Source: Verticillium longisporum
Taxonomy: Eukaryota; Ascomycota; Sordariomycetes; Glomerellales; Plectosphaerellaceae
Assembly: GCA_019188255.1 (NCBI GenBank)
Contig: JAETXT010000004.1
Location: 3,286,001 to 3,350,000 of the forward strand
Direction: 5' to 3'
DNA length: 64,000 bases
The notes under the pieces: generated by a model
What the model was told of the DNA's origin: nothing
What the model saw: only the letters and a program-made list of their open reading frames with translations
Database searches by the model: none
Shown: piece by piece, positions 14,373-25,022 of the stretch
Layout of the letters: each line of letters starts with the position of its first letter
Position numbering within the stretch: the stretch's first letter is position 1
Made by a program: the position numbers and the translations under genes

Positions 14373-14847
14373 ATATAAGCTTTATAGTAATGTGCTATAG
14401 TAAACGGTATACTTCGTATAAGACGGTTCATAGTTTGCTATTCGGTTGATGAATTAATGAAGCTAAGTACGACTAGCAATTGAATAATTTGACTACTATG
14501 TCTCTTCCTTAAGCCCGGTCATCAGAACGTCCCGGTGGAGGCGTTACTCGGCTATGGATACGTCTTGGTTCGGTTTCCGAAAATGCCCGACTACAGGCTC
14601 ACTATCTTCTTCCCTCCCCACGGGGATCGATTTGGGCCCATCAATGAACCCCATGGGACAAGAATGAGAGCGAGCTCGGATCCCTTCCTCATTGGATACC
14701 ATGGAGCGGCTTTCTGCCCGACGTCTGCAGGACGGTATGCGGGGAAATTCGGTGATGTTCTTGGCCTCATCCTAGCTCCTTGGCACATGAGCCTGGTCGT
14801 CACGACACTCTAATCAAGTTAAGCTTGTTTTCACCTAGAGCTGACTA
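14373..14847. other. Unique spacer between two mobile elements
   Basis: Normal-composition DNA between the LTR element and the MITE. Two overlapping short frames on opposite strands (92 and 70 codons) show no recognisable domain and are probably chance. Confidence 0.5.
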
Positions 14848-15017
14848 CTGACCAGCAGCGCTGCCGTCAATTCAATTAATTCAAATATCAGGGGTGGAAT
14901 TAACTATTTAATATATTTCGGACTATAGATTTAACTATTTAGATTAATTAACTGGATTTAATACGGTTTAAATTAGTAAATAAAGCTATCGCTAACTAGA
15001 TAATATATATAGAAATA

Positions 15018-15412
15018 GCTATAGCTCTAGGGGGCTAGGTCTAGAGTTAGGTCTTAGGGACTAAGTAGGCGTTATGCTAGGAATACTTAATAGAAGCTAT
15101 ATAGCTATTCTATAGGTATAAGATAGATGAATTTAGCTATCTAGGTAGGTAGGCTACGTAGGCTTAAGTAGGTAGAAGCAGGTCACGTGCCTATAGGCAG
15201 GTCACGTACCTATAGGCAGGTCACGTGCCTATAGGCAGGTCACGTGCCTATAGGCAGGTCACGTACCTATAGGCAGGTCACGTACCTATAGGCAGGTCAC
15301 GTGCCTATAGACAGGTCACGTGCCTATAGACAGGTCACGTACCTATAGGTCAGGCCATAGGCCAGGCCACAGGCGGCCATAAGGCAGGGCTATAGGGCAG
15401 GCCATTCTATTC
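15018..15412. repeat. Dispersed repeat, copy 2 (inside the MITE)
   Basis: It matches the repeats at 12971-13292 and 41360-41684 from the CTACGGCTCTAG segment through the TAGGTAGGTAGGC segment to the AGGCGGCC...AGGGCAGG tail. Here many C and G positions have become T and A, and the middle has been replaced by a 19-bp tandem array. Confidence 0.7.
15179..15349. repeat. 19-bp minisatellite, nine units
   Basis: There are nine head-to-tail units of CAGGTCACGTRCCTATAGR with no length change. Most of the variation is at one position, giving CACGTG or CACGTA in the core. Units 1, 3, 4, 7 and 8 carry CACGTG; units 2, 5, 6 and 9 carry CACGTA. Confidence 0.95.
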
Positions 15413-15619
15413 CGTAATAACGTACAACTCATTTTTTAGTTACATGATCTACCGGAATATAGAAATCCCGAGATTTATATATAACTTAATAGCATTTAAA
15501 TAATTAATTAATTCGAATAGGGTAATTTAACTATTTAAATCGTAAAATAGGTATAATTTAATTAGTTATTTAACTATTTGAATTAATAGGATTGAATTGA
15601 CGGCAGCGCTGCTGACCAG

Positions 15620-16041
15620 ATGCAGACCAAGCTTAGTTGGTGGCTAGTGCTTGACGATCACTTACTCCCCGCTGGCGAGAGAGTTGGCGTGGAAGCAACA
15701 GATAACGCGTAAAGGAAGTTCCCGTAACGGGTCTCGTCGATACACCCCTCACGCATGTAGTCGTGATCGTCAAACAACGGCGAAGACGATGCAGTTGGCG
15801 CACACGCAGTGCAACCAGCCTTGCGTTCGTCTGGGATCCCCACACTGCATCCCCAGAAGATACGATGGTGCAATAAGCCAACAGTCGGCCTGAAGGATCT
15901 CTTGGCATGACATGATGATCATCGAGGACCAGGGAATATTTCACAAGGTAAATATTTGAAACCTATAAAGTAGAAGCTGCTGGCACCCTTTCCTCGGTCG
16001 CAGTTCTCCGCAGATAGCAGATCATTGTCATTTATTCCACC
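15620..16041. other. Upstream region of the MFS permease gene
   Basis: About 420 bp between the MITE and the permease start codon. Several overlapping short frames (103 codons or fewer) lie on both strands without recognisable domains. I see no clear TATA element. Confidence 0.4.
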
Positions 16042-17773
16042 ATGTCTCCGACGATCCAGCCCGCAAAGTCTGGAGATGGCGCAGTGCTATCGCCCATCCA
16101 CACAGAGGATGTCCTGAAGAGTGAAGTCGAACAACGTCGGGACTACTCCGGGGCCCGCGAGAAGACGGACCCCCGCGAGATTGCACTGGTCCGCAAACTG
16201 GACTGGTGGATCATGCCTATCCTTTGGCTGATGTATTGGTTGAACTATCTTGTACGAGCACAACCTCATCGCAGTACTCGACACGTGCAGAAAGCTGAAG
16301 CTAATGTCTAAACACTAGGATCGAAACGCCATTGCCCTTGCGAAACTCAATACTCTCGAGGAGGATCTGAACCTCACAGGATCACAATACCAAACATGCG
16401 TGTCCATCCTGTTCGTCGGTTACGTCATCGTCGGCATCCCAGCCAACATGGTGGTCACACGAATTAGGCCTAGCATATGGATGGCCTCATGCATGACTGT
16501 ATGGGCCATCATCAGCGGGCTCACGGCGATTAGCCGTAACTACACCGGCCTGCTGCTGACCCGTTTCTTCTTGGGTATCACCGAGGCTCCTTACTACCCA
16601 GGTGCCCTCTATATCCTGGCTACCTTTTACACACGAAAAGAATTAGCCACGCGCATTTCAATTCTTTACACCGGCAACATCCTTGCGACGGCATTTGCTG
16701 GTCTTATTGCGTTGGGCATCTTCGAGATGCACGGCATGGTAAGCAGAACTCTCGATTGGGATTTGAAAGATTGCTAACATTCTGGAGGCCGGCATCTCGG
16801 GATGGCAATGGCTCTTCATCATCCAAGGCGCGGCCACGCTCATCGTCGCTCTCGCGGCCTTCTTCATCCTTCCTGACGAGCCCCTCACCACGAAATGGCT
16901 GACACCAGAGGAGCGAAAGCTAGCCCATGGAAGAACCCAAGAAGATACTGTGGCAAACCAGGGCCAGACTACCACCTGGTCAGGCATTCTGGATGCTGCC
17001 AAGGATCCAAAGGTCTGGCTGTTTGTGGCTATGCAGCACGGCCATCTCGGAGCGAACGGATTCAAGAACTTCTTTCCCACTGCCATTCGCACACTTGGAT
17101 TCAACCAAACCATTACTCTTGTTCTTACGTGCCCGCCGTATCTCATTGCTGGCTTTATCTCGATCGCTTGGTCGTGGTCATCTGGCAAATTCAATGAACG
17201 CACATGGTGAGCTAAGTTGCTGTCGGAGTCTCCTGTTGCCTTGCTGAACTTCACAGGCATATTACCATAGGAAAGGCGATCGCTGTATTTGGGTTCGTCC
17301 TAGGCTGTGCCACCCTCAACACCGGCGCCCGGTATTGTATGAACCCTCCGTGCTAGCCCTCTTCATATCAGCTCCTAAACACTTCCAATCTCATTCACAT
17401 CCACGGGCTAGATTAATTAGCGTGGACAAAAGGCTAATTCGTTGCATTAGTTGCCATGTGCGTCTTCTCCGTGGGTACCTACTCTTGTAACTCGATCATC
17501 CTCGGATGGGTGTCGGCAACTTGCTCGCAAACAAGAGAGAAGAAGGCTTGTTCTCTTGCCATCGTTAACTGCTTGGCTGTCGCAAGTTTCATTTGGACGC
17601 CGTACCTGTGGCCTGAGTCTGACGAGCCTCGTTACACAATGGCCATGTCGACGAGTGCTGCTCTAAGCGTTCTGGTTGCAGCTGGCGCGTGGGGCATGCG
17701 GTACTGGCTGAAGCAGGAGAATGAGAAGATCCGGCAATCGGAAGATGAGACGACTGTTTTCTACGCCTACTAA
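16042..17773 (+). CDS. MFS permease, Dal5/allantoate (anion:cation symporter) family
   Basis: Five exons: 16042-16251, 16319-16738, 16788-17206, 17257-17336 and 17451-17773, giving 483 residues. All introns are GT-AG and every junction keeps frame. The first intron splits NYL from DRNAIALAKL, the conserved first-helix region of the family (usually LDRxNIGNAK). Other family marks are GYVIVGIPANMVV, RFFLGITEAPYYPGALYI and GISGWQWLFIIQG. About 12 membrane helices are expected, with a cytosolic N-terminus carrying charged residues and a C-terminal tail. Relatives import allantoate, ureidosuccinate, nicotinate or similar small anions by proton symport at the plasma membrane; the substrate here cannot be read from sequence. 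It converges with the NADAR gene 200 bp downstream. Confidence 0.9.
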
Positions 17774-17972
17774 GTGAAAAGCCTTGACGGCGCCTTGAGG
17801 CTCGATCTCGACACGGCTTGAGTTGATTCTGGACAAGAGATATCATGTTTCGAGCTCGAACTCGATAAAGCTTGCAAAGTAAATGCACTGCCTAAATTGG
17901 AAGTATTCGACCGCGGCCCTTTTCCTTCGCCGCGCCGAGCGAATAGTCAACAGCAATGTGAATCAATACCTC

Positions 17973-18644
17973 TCAAGCGCCAGTCTCTCCAAAGGCCTCG
18001 TACTCCCACGACCTTTCGACGCGTCTCTGCTCTTCCTCGAATTCACGAAGTCGTGTCCTAACGGCCATCAAAGCTTTCCCCAGCCGGTTCTCCCCCCAAT
18101 GCTTTCTTTGCGACATTGCATGCTTAGCCGTATACCCGATTCCCCACACGCGATCTCTGGATGCCGCTTCACAGAGTATCCTGTCGCCCGTAGCCAACAG
18201 CTTCCTCTGGAGATGGATGTTCTGAGTGAACTTGGCAAAGTTGCCAGCTTCGACGACCTGACTCTTCACCTCGTCCCATCGTGCTTCCGTAAAGTTGACG
18301 GTCAGCTTTGCCAGTCTCTTCTGTTCTTTCGGGCTATCCGTTGCCATGATTCGACGCTGGCGATCGTGGTCGCTGAAGCGAGCTGCCTTGCAAAGCATCA
18401 TGAATTGCTCGGCGCAATTGAATTTGATCATGGCAGGGACACGAGATATAGGATCGACGCTTCCCGCCACTTCAGTCGCTAAGCCATTGCCCACGAGATC
18501 TTGGATCACCGCCCTTGAGACTTCGAAAATGGAAGGATACCACTGGCAAAACTCGCCATGCAAAGCATCAGGCATGTAGAAGAATAAAAAGTCCTCGCTT
18601 CCGGTGTCATTGGGCCTTTCGCCGACGACTGTTTGATTGGCCAT
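17973..18644 (-). CDS. NADAR-domain protein (YbiA-like N-glycosidase family)
   Basis: Intronless, 223 residues. The fold is recognised from FCQWYPSIF (about residues 32-40), FNCAEQFMM with the family glutamate (E79), AARWDEV, VVEAGNFAKFTQN, LLATGD and VWGIGYTA, ending with NRLGKALMAVRTRL. NADAR proteins hydrolyse N-glycosidic bonds: bacterial YbiA acts on early riboflavin intermediates, and others act on ADP-ribosylated nucleic acid. The substrate in fungi is unsettled. There is no signal peptide, so it is probably cytosolic or nuclear. ATG at 18644 is the first in frame. It converges with the upstream permease. Confidence 0.88.
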   Translation of the reverse strand: MANQTVVGERPNDTGSEDFLFFYMPDALHGEFCQWYPSIFEVSRAVIQDLVGNGLATEVAGSVDPISRVPAMIKFNCAEQFMMLCKAARFSDHDRQRRIMATDSPKEQKRLAKLTVNFTEARWDEVKSQVVEAGNFAKFTQNIHLQRKLLATGDRILCEAASRDRVWGIGYTAKHAMSQRKHWGENRLGKALMAVRTRLREFEEEQRRVERSWEYEAFGETGA

Positions 18645-18948
18645 ACTGCGAATGGCGGGAGTGCGGCGGAGCTGGTGATAAAAAGATGCACAAAGGAAGG
18701 ATCTCCGAGGGGCAATATCGTAAGATAGGATACACTTTGAATCATCACATCGTTACGACATGCAGTAGCCGATAGGCGGAAGCTTGTTCACTCGTCGAAG
18801 CTTAATCCCGACAAGATGATTCACTACACCAGCAGCCACACAAGATACAACATGGAAGGTTTCTTTTGAAAAAAGTGAAGGTGTACAAACAGGGGAATCA
18901 TTAATTGACGCTACATAACATATACAGCTATCATAAAGGTCGTATTGC
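18645..18948. other. Short spacer between NADAR gene and amino acid permease gene
   Basis: About 300 bp with no gene. It must hold the NADAR promoter and the permease 3' region, both read on the minus strand. Confidence 0.4.
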
Positions 18949-20485
18949 TTAAGCCAGAGGGGCGCAGCTGAAGGGGCTGCTGACAGTGCCATTGCGGAAC
19001 TTGAGATTCTGTAAAAAGATTATGATTAGCATTTGAATCCCAACACACTTATCAGGGTGGGTGGCGAAAACTTACAATCTCCTCAATACTGGCGTAGGTA
19101 CCGCAAACCAGCACGACGATACCAATGACAAACGCCAGGCCGTTACCCGCAGACTTGAGAAGGTTCTCCTTGGCGTTCCACTTGCCCTCCTTGATGAGCA
19201 TGAACCACATGATGGCGGGGAAGTAGAAGGTGAAACCGGAAATGAAGAGAGACGAGCTGATGGAGAGGAGCTCGGAGAAGAAGGGAATGGCCTCAGCGAT
19301 GATCCACGCGATGATGGTGATGACGGTGATGAGCGCCAGCCAGGTGATCCAGCCCATCTTGGTGTTGATGAAGCGGACAATCGAATCCTTGTACATGCGT
19401 CCATGAAGGTAGCGACCAACGACGGTGGTGTTAATCGAGCCAGAAATGAAGATGACGGGAAGCGCGACGCCAAAGGCAACCTTGGAGACAGTGGGGCCGG
19501 CGGACAGAAGGGCCGGCGAGCGGACCTCCTGGCCCACGAAGGCGTAGATCAGGGCGCCGGTCAGAGTGTAAATGAAAATCTCGATAATGCCGAGGGCCCA
19601 GATCGACTTGACGTAGTCCTTGGGGGTGTGCATCTCGTCCATGAAGGAGAACTGGCAAACGGCGAAGCTGTAGGCGAACACAATGTTGGTGATGGCGATG
19701 AAGGCCTCGGCGAATGTGATGCTCTCCTTGGGCCAGGCAGACCAGGCGGCCGTGGTGATGTCGCCGCGCTGGACACCGGTCGCGATGATGGTAATTCCAA
19801 TGGCGAGGACGATCGATACGAAGTCGATGTAGCCGAGAATGGCTACCTCGGCGAACGAAGGTGGGACCGCAAGAATGAGGAGGATAATGGCCGAGACAAC
19901 GCCGAACACCAGGGAGCAAGCGCCGTTGTCTGTCAAATTGAGAAAGGCGATGGTGCCCGTCAGGCAGTGCGATCCGACCAGGAATGTTAGCTGCAGGACG
20001 AACATGGCACCGACGAGCTCGTAGCCGAAGCGACCCATGATGAGGCGACCAGCATCAGCATAGTGTGAGACGTGAGGGTACTTGAGCTTGACCTGACCAA
20101 CGACGTAGCTGGTGTAGATGGCAACAAGACCGAGACCGACACAGAGAATGACACCGGCGACCATGCCGAGAGTCGCAAACGCAGAGGGGATGCTGAGACT
20201 GCCGAGGGCGATGGCCTCAACGATGAGGACAATGGTAAGGCGCTTCCAGCCGAGGCGGTGGAAATGCGCCGAGCCTTCGGCGGCTTTCTGCTTCTCCAGG
20301 TCGGCACGGTTGAGGTCGGTGACCTCGCCGACGACCTCGCCGAAGGGCGCGCCTCGGGAGAATTGAGGCGCGATGGCTTCCTCCTGTGCCATCTTTTCGC
20401 TGTCCTCGGCCTGCTTAACGTCTTGAGCCTTCTTCTCGTTGTTGGCCTCAGCGTAGCGCGATTGAACAATCTCGTCGTGGTCCAT
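18949..20485 (-). CDS. Amino acid permease, AAAP family (Mtr/neutral amino acid type)
   Basis: Two exons read on the minus strand: 20485-19076 and 19008-18949, giving 489 residues. The 67-bp intron is GTAAG...ACAG. Splicing replaces a false C-terminus with NLKFRNGTVSSPFSCAPLA, which matches the family's usual tail. The start is the ATG at 20485 (MDHDEIVQ). The cytosolic N-terminus has about 80 charged residues, then GWKRLTIVLIVEAIALGSLS opens the first of about 11 membrane helices. Conserved parts include IPSAFATLGMVAGVI, the ...YADAGRLIMGRFG... segment and FSFMDEMHTPKDYVKS. Relatives such as Neurospora Mtr take up neutral aliphatic and aromatic amino acids at the plasma membrane. The actual substrate range is inferred. 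Confidence 0.92.
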
Positions 20486-23400
20486 GTTGTCGATCAAGGG
20501 AGGATGAACGTGGATGGTAGGAGTGCGGTGGTTCCGCGGCCGTATGTTGAGATAGGGCTCACGGGGGGATTATGAAAAAAGTTTGGTTGAAGAAGGACAA
20601 GAGCAGCGATGAGTTGTTGGAAACGAGAAAGCATCTGGATCAGAGGGAAAGACGGGCTTTAGATATAGGTGGCAAACGCGGAGACCCCGGGGTGAGGCCG
20701 ATTAGCACTACATTCGTGGGTCAGGCCCAGGTCCATCGAGACCAGGTTTCACGCCTCACAGAACAGCATCCACAGATAAGAGTAAGCTTTGCTCAGTTGC
20801 CGGCACAGATGGCGATGGATGCGGGGGAGACGCAAGCCATCGCGGGTTCTCCGCAAAGTTGACATGACCCCGAAGGCGAAAAGGTAGTATTCTGCCCGTT
20901 ATTCACCAGGGCACGAGGCAGACGCGTGCGTGCGACGTTTGGGGAAGCCATCATCATCTGATACAACTGGGGCCCTTGGACGAGGATGCAGAGTTTTGTG
21001 AGGGTAAAAGAAGGGTAAAAAAGGGGTAATAGTGTGGATATTGTGACATACGATAATAGTGTGTGGACGCAGTGAACGGACCAGATGGGGCGGATGCTTG
21101 TCGGGGGTGCTCATCAGCGTGGCCACAGATAGGTGCGTCTTTTTTGTTGCTCAGGGTCGAGTCAGTATCCTAAGTCCATGATCGGCGGCCTGATTCCTGG
21201 CACCAGATGCCTTGAACAGCACTGTCTGATCCCGTTCCTGAAAATAGCTTGTCTTTTTCCTTTGTAGTGGATGTCGTCGGGCCAAGAAGTGAGGCTCTTC
21301 GCCATCAAGCAGGGCCAAGGTTCGAGCTTCCCGATCAGGCTCACTTGGGTGCTTGGATCTTCGAACAGGTGCCCTCCCATAGGCTGCCCTGGATCTGTTT
21401 CGCCCCTAGTAACCAGTGCCGAAACTCCGTAAGGCTGTACGTAATTAGTGCCCCACGATTCCGAGCCACTCCGACGCTGTCGATGCTTGAGGACTAGCTC
21501 TCCTAGAGGTCTCACAATTCAGAAGCCTTCTAGAAGATTATGAACCATGGTTTTCCTCTTTCGTTGGTGCAAACCCTGCTGGTGTCGGACGCGTCGGGTA
21601 CGGGGGGGCTGGAGGGGCAAAAGAGGATCCCGCTCCCTGTCATGTCTGGGCGTCATCAGGTTGCACCACTCTTGTCTCTCGCTTTTGCAATGTATGACAT
21701 TCCGTCAGTCATACTTGTTATGTCACTATCAAAGCTTGGGCAGAGGTTTTTCCTTCTCCCGAGCTGGCCACAACGTGAGCGACATCTCCGACGGCATGCC
21801 CGGAGACTACGGAGGTAGGACGGCGCAGCGCACCGGAGGCAACTGGCCGCCGTAGCCGTGTCGCGGATGCGGTGGCTTGACCAAGCAACATGCTGAATAA
21901 ACAGCAAACGCCACCGAGAATCGGCTTTTCTGGTCCGCCTTCCAGGCGACCGCTAGCACGTCCGGTCTGACCCGACAAAGGCGATGCGTAAAGCCCTGGT
22001 TGTTCCCGTGCCCAGCCTTGAATTCTCGTGCCGTACGCCAGCATGACTCGACCGATCGACCGGAAAAACGCTGCACAAAGCGGCTCAACAAAACAAAGGA
22101 TGGTCATTGAGAGGCCATGCTGCAAAGCCGGACGGACCACATAATCTATGTCACGGTCTAGGCGACGCTCATTTCCTCGGGGGACCAGCGCGCCTTGCGC
22201 CCTTCCCGCGACATCGTCGCATCCTTGCTGGAGTACGTTCAGCTAGCAACTTGAACCCTTGGCCGGCTTCTGTCGGGCGTCATCCAACTTCCCATGGACC
22301 AGGGTCAACAGTGAGAATGAGAGGGCAATCCACGGCAATACGTTTGCCGGCTGGCGGCTGCACGCAGGTCCTGTTTGAGTCGGATCATGCACAGAGGCCA
22401 CGTTATCCCTGGTCACACCCTTGCATTGCATTCCATCGTCTTGTTCTCGATTTGACGTGACTGTTGGTATCTAACACCTGTTGACTCCGGGGAAGCGCCT
22501 TTCGCTTAATCTTAAGTTCCGCCATAAGAGCATCCTCTTTCTCGTTACGTGAAGGCATATCCAAAGCTGTCTGAATTCACCCAAAAGTGGAAGGATTGCA
22601 CAATTAGGTTTCCTGCAACAAGCAGGTCACGCCCTTCGTGATTGCAACCGTCCAGGTTCACCGGTTACGTTCCTGCCACACGGTCCAATAATCGCCCTTG
22701 AAAGTTGTCGGCCTGGATATCCCGTCCAGTTGAGTACAGCATGCGCCAGAAACACCCGAGACTGACCGCGTCCAGGCTGCAGCGCATGATTAATTCATCA
22801 CCGTCATTAGCCGGGCTTCCCCTCCGCAATGCCGAAACTCTTGAGTGTGAGCAGTTGAGCATTCATAATGCCATGAACGCTCTAACAAAATCATCTTAGG
22901 CGTTCTAGTAAAGAGATGTGCGCGTTGAAGAATGCAAAGGTTGATAGAATCATTGTGGGAAGCTATGATCCGATCTCAAGCTCGCGGCTAGAGGCTGTTC
23001 AGGACACCTTTATGTCTAGAATCGTCCGTCACATTACTATCATCTGCCTCCTTTCCGCAGACTGGCAAGGATGGTGTGGGCGGGGTCTAGGTCCTCTACT
23101 GAATCTGCAGCACTTCTAGTGTGGCTGTGGGCTGGCAGGCACCGAGAGCTCCGTGGCTGGCGCCGCGTTCACCTAGTGTGAGTAGGCGTGGGTGACTCTG
23201 TCGCTTGCCTCATCGCGATGTTTGACTAGTTTGTTCATCTGCCTATGAATGAAAACTCAGGCAACTGGCTGTGGCTCGTTCGGAGGTTTTTGATGAAAGA
23301 AACATTTGCCAGATGGTTTTGAGCACTTATGAAGCACGGAAAGGAGAGATGCGATTTGAGAGGCGGAATCATAATCACCGGAAGCGACGAGCCCAGCTGA

Positions 23401-25022
23401 AGGCTTCTGGGTTCCGGTCATCTCAAGCAAAGAGCCAGCCTGAGTTAGATGCCACTCCCTGTCTATTACCAAGTCGACTCGCACGCGGACTTGTACTCGG
23501 GTAACTTCTGAATCACTTGTTTCCCGTGTACATTAAAAACCCAAGCCACCTTGAATCAGTAGATAAGTCAGTGCATGCCAGAAGTGACTTCATAATCCTG
23601 ATTGGCTCTTCTTGCAGAACAACGCAGAAGTGCACAACTCTGCATCGAAACAACCCGCATGCTGGCTTAAGGAAGGTTTCCCGAGCCCATGACTTGCAGA
23701 GTATACATTTATTTGACTGACTGGCTCATGCCTTTTCAAGCGAAACGAGGTGAATACACATGCATCGCATTTGCCACAGTTGTCATGTTGATGACAGGTG
23801 TTTTCGGACAGGCAGTGTATGCTGATTGTCAGCCTGACCAAGCCGTCGTATCGCTGCCTCAATCCGCCATAAAGTAGTGAATACTGTTTGGTCGGCATAT
23901 GAGTAATCTCATCGTGGGGACGGCCTCAAACTTGAGTCCTGCTCGTTTCAAGTCTCGGGCACACACAACTTGTGTGTGTGACACAATGCTGGGTGTGACG
24001 CCGGCGAGAGAAGCCTCAGAACGTAGGTACCCAGGTTGGCCGCCCTGATTCGTGGTCTCCACCAAGTCATGAAGTGGTTACCTAGAACAGTAAAGTCGGG
24101 GAAAAAACACGAGTCCGGGCGTGCGCAGTGGCCGACCTGTGATGCTCAGACGTTCGAGCTGCTTCGTCTTGAAAGGCTGCGCTTTTCTGCGACAGGCGTA
24201 CCCCACCACCACTGTCCAGGCCCTGCTTACCCCAGCCTTGGGCTTTCCAGAGCTCCTGTTGTTCTGCGACGTCATCTCAACTTTTGAAACCTCCCATCAT
24301 CAATTAACCACTGAGCACTTCAAGAATTTTCCGGTGACACAGGCATCGGTTACCCATACAGGCTATGGGATCGCCCTCTCTACCACGAATTCCCTACAGA
24401 AACAATACATCCCGTCAAGGACATCAGACGGCACGCCACCCCGATCCCCCTCTCAGCAATCTCCGACGCTCAGCCCTCATCTCATGGCTTCATGATACTT
24501 CAACCTGCCTTCTGTGCGAATAAGAGTTGTTATCTCGATTTTGCCGCTGTTCCGAGTCTCCGCATTGTATCCACCACGGGCCTTACCAGATATGGTGTTC
24601 TCTTTCGTCGTCGGGCCTTGCCGTATTGCTCAGGCCGATCCCATGATGGAGTCGTCTACCCTCCACAGTATGGTGTACTTCGCAAACTAGTTTCTGTCTT
24701 TGCTATGGAACCTCCCTTACCCGGTGGTAGTTCCCAATGATGTCCGAGACGAACGGAGTGGAATAAGACACTTGGGCCGAATTCCACGCCCGGCTTCAAC
24801 TTGACATGTTTTAGCCTACTAAAACTTCTTGGTAGATATATGGCCATGGCCCCTTCACTCTACCCATCTTTCAAGGTCTCTCTTTGTTTTTCAAGATGGA
24901 TTTGTCGCTTCCCAGTCTCGCATCCGCCTTGTCAATAATTGCCTGCTACTCAGACTTCTTCATTTCTTCCTAGAGCAGGACTCTTATCGCGGGCGATCTT
25001 CTTCATAATTCTTTTAATCACG
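20486..25022. other. Long intergenic region (4.5 kb)
   Basis: Composition is normal, but no frame above about 140 codons and no recognisable domain or consistent exon chain could be built on either strand. The first few hundred bases hold the amino acid permease promoter. Near the right end an ATG at 24896 starts a 26-codon frame (MDLSLPSLAS) out of phase with the next gene and could be an upstream ORF. The region may carry non-coding RNA or control DNA, but nothing specific is visible. Confidence 0.4.

Larger units (their letters stand above)
14856..15611. mobile_element. hAT-like MITE (756 bp)
   Basis: The ends are inverted repeats beginning CAGCGCTGCCGTCAATTCAA on the left, with the reverse complement at 15592-15611. 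The inverted similarity continues imperfectly inward through AT-rich sequence. The 8-bp CTGACCAG occurs directly on both sides (14848-14855 and 15612-15619). CAG...CTG termini with 8-bp target duplications are typical of hAT-superfamily DNA transposons. At 756 bp without an open frame it must be non-autonomous. Its interior holds repeat copy 2 and a 19-bp minisatellite. Confidence 0.85.

Noticed and set aside
15179..15349. Regular short repeats resembling a CRISPR array
   Set aside because: There are no spacers; units are directly joined, and the genome is fungal. It is a minisatellite.
17972..18482. 199-codon plus-strand frame at 17883-18482
   Set aside because: Antisense to the NADAR gene and without a domain.
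19061..19990. 309-codon plus-strand open frame
   Set aside because: It is antisense to the amino acid permease gene; the acidic, low-complexity product is a by-product of GC-rich codon use on the other strand.
20486..20497. Upstream extension of the amino acid permease to TTG at 20497
   Set aside because: TTG is not a normal fungal start codon; ATG at 20485 lies four codons downstream.
24939..25022. Upstream extension of the b561-like gene to TTG at 24939
   Set aside because: Not an ATG; the first in-frame ATG is at 25023.
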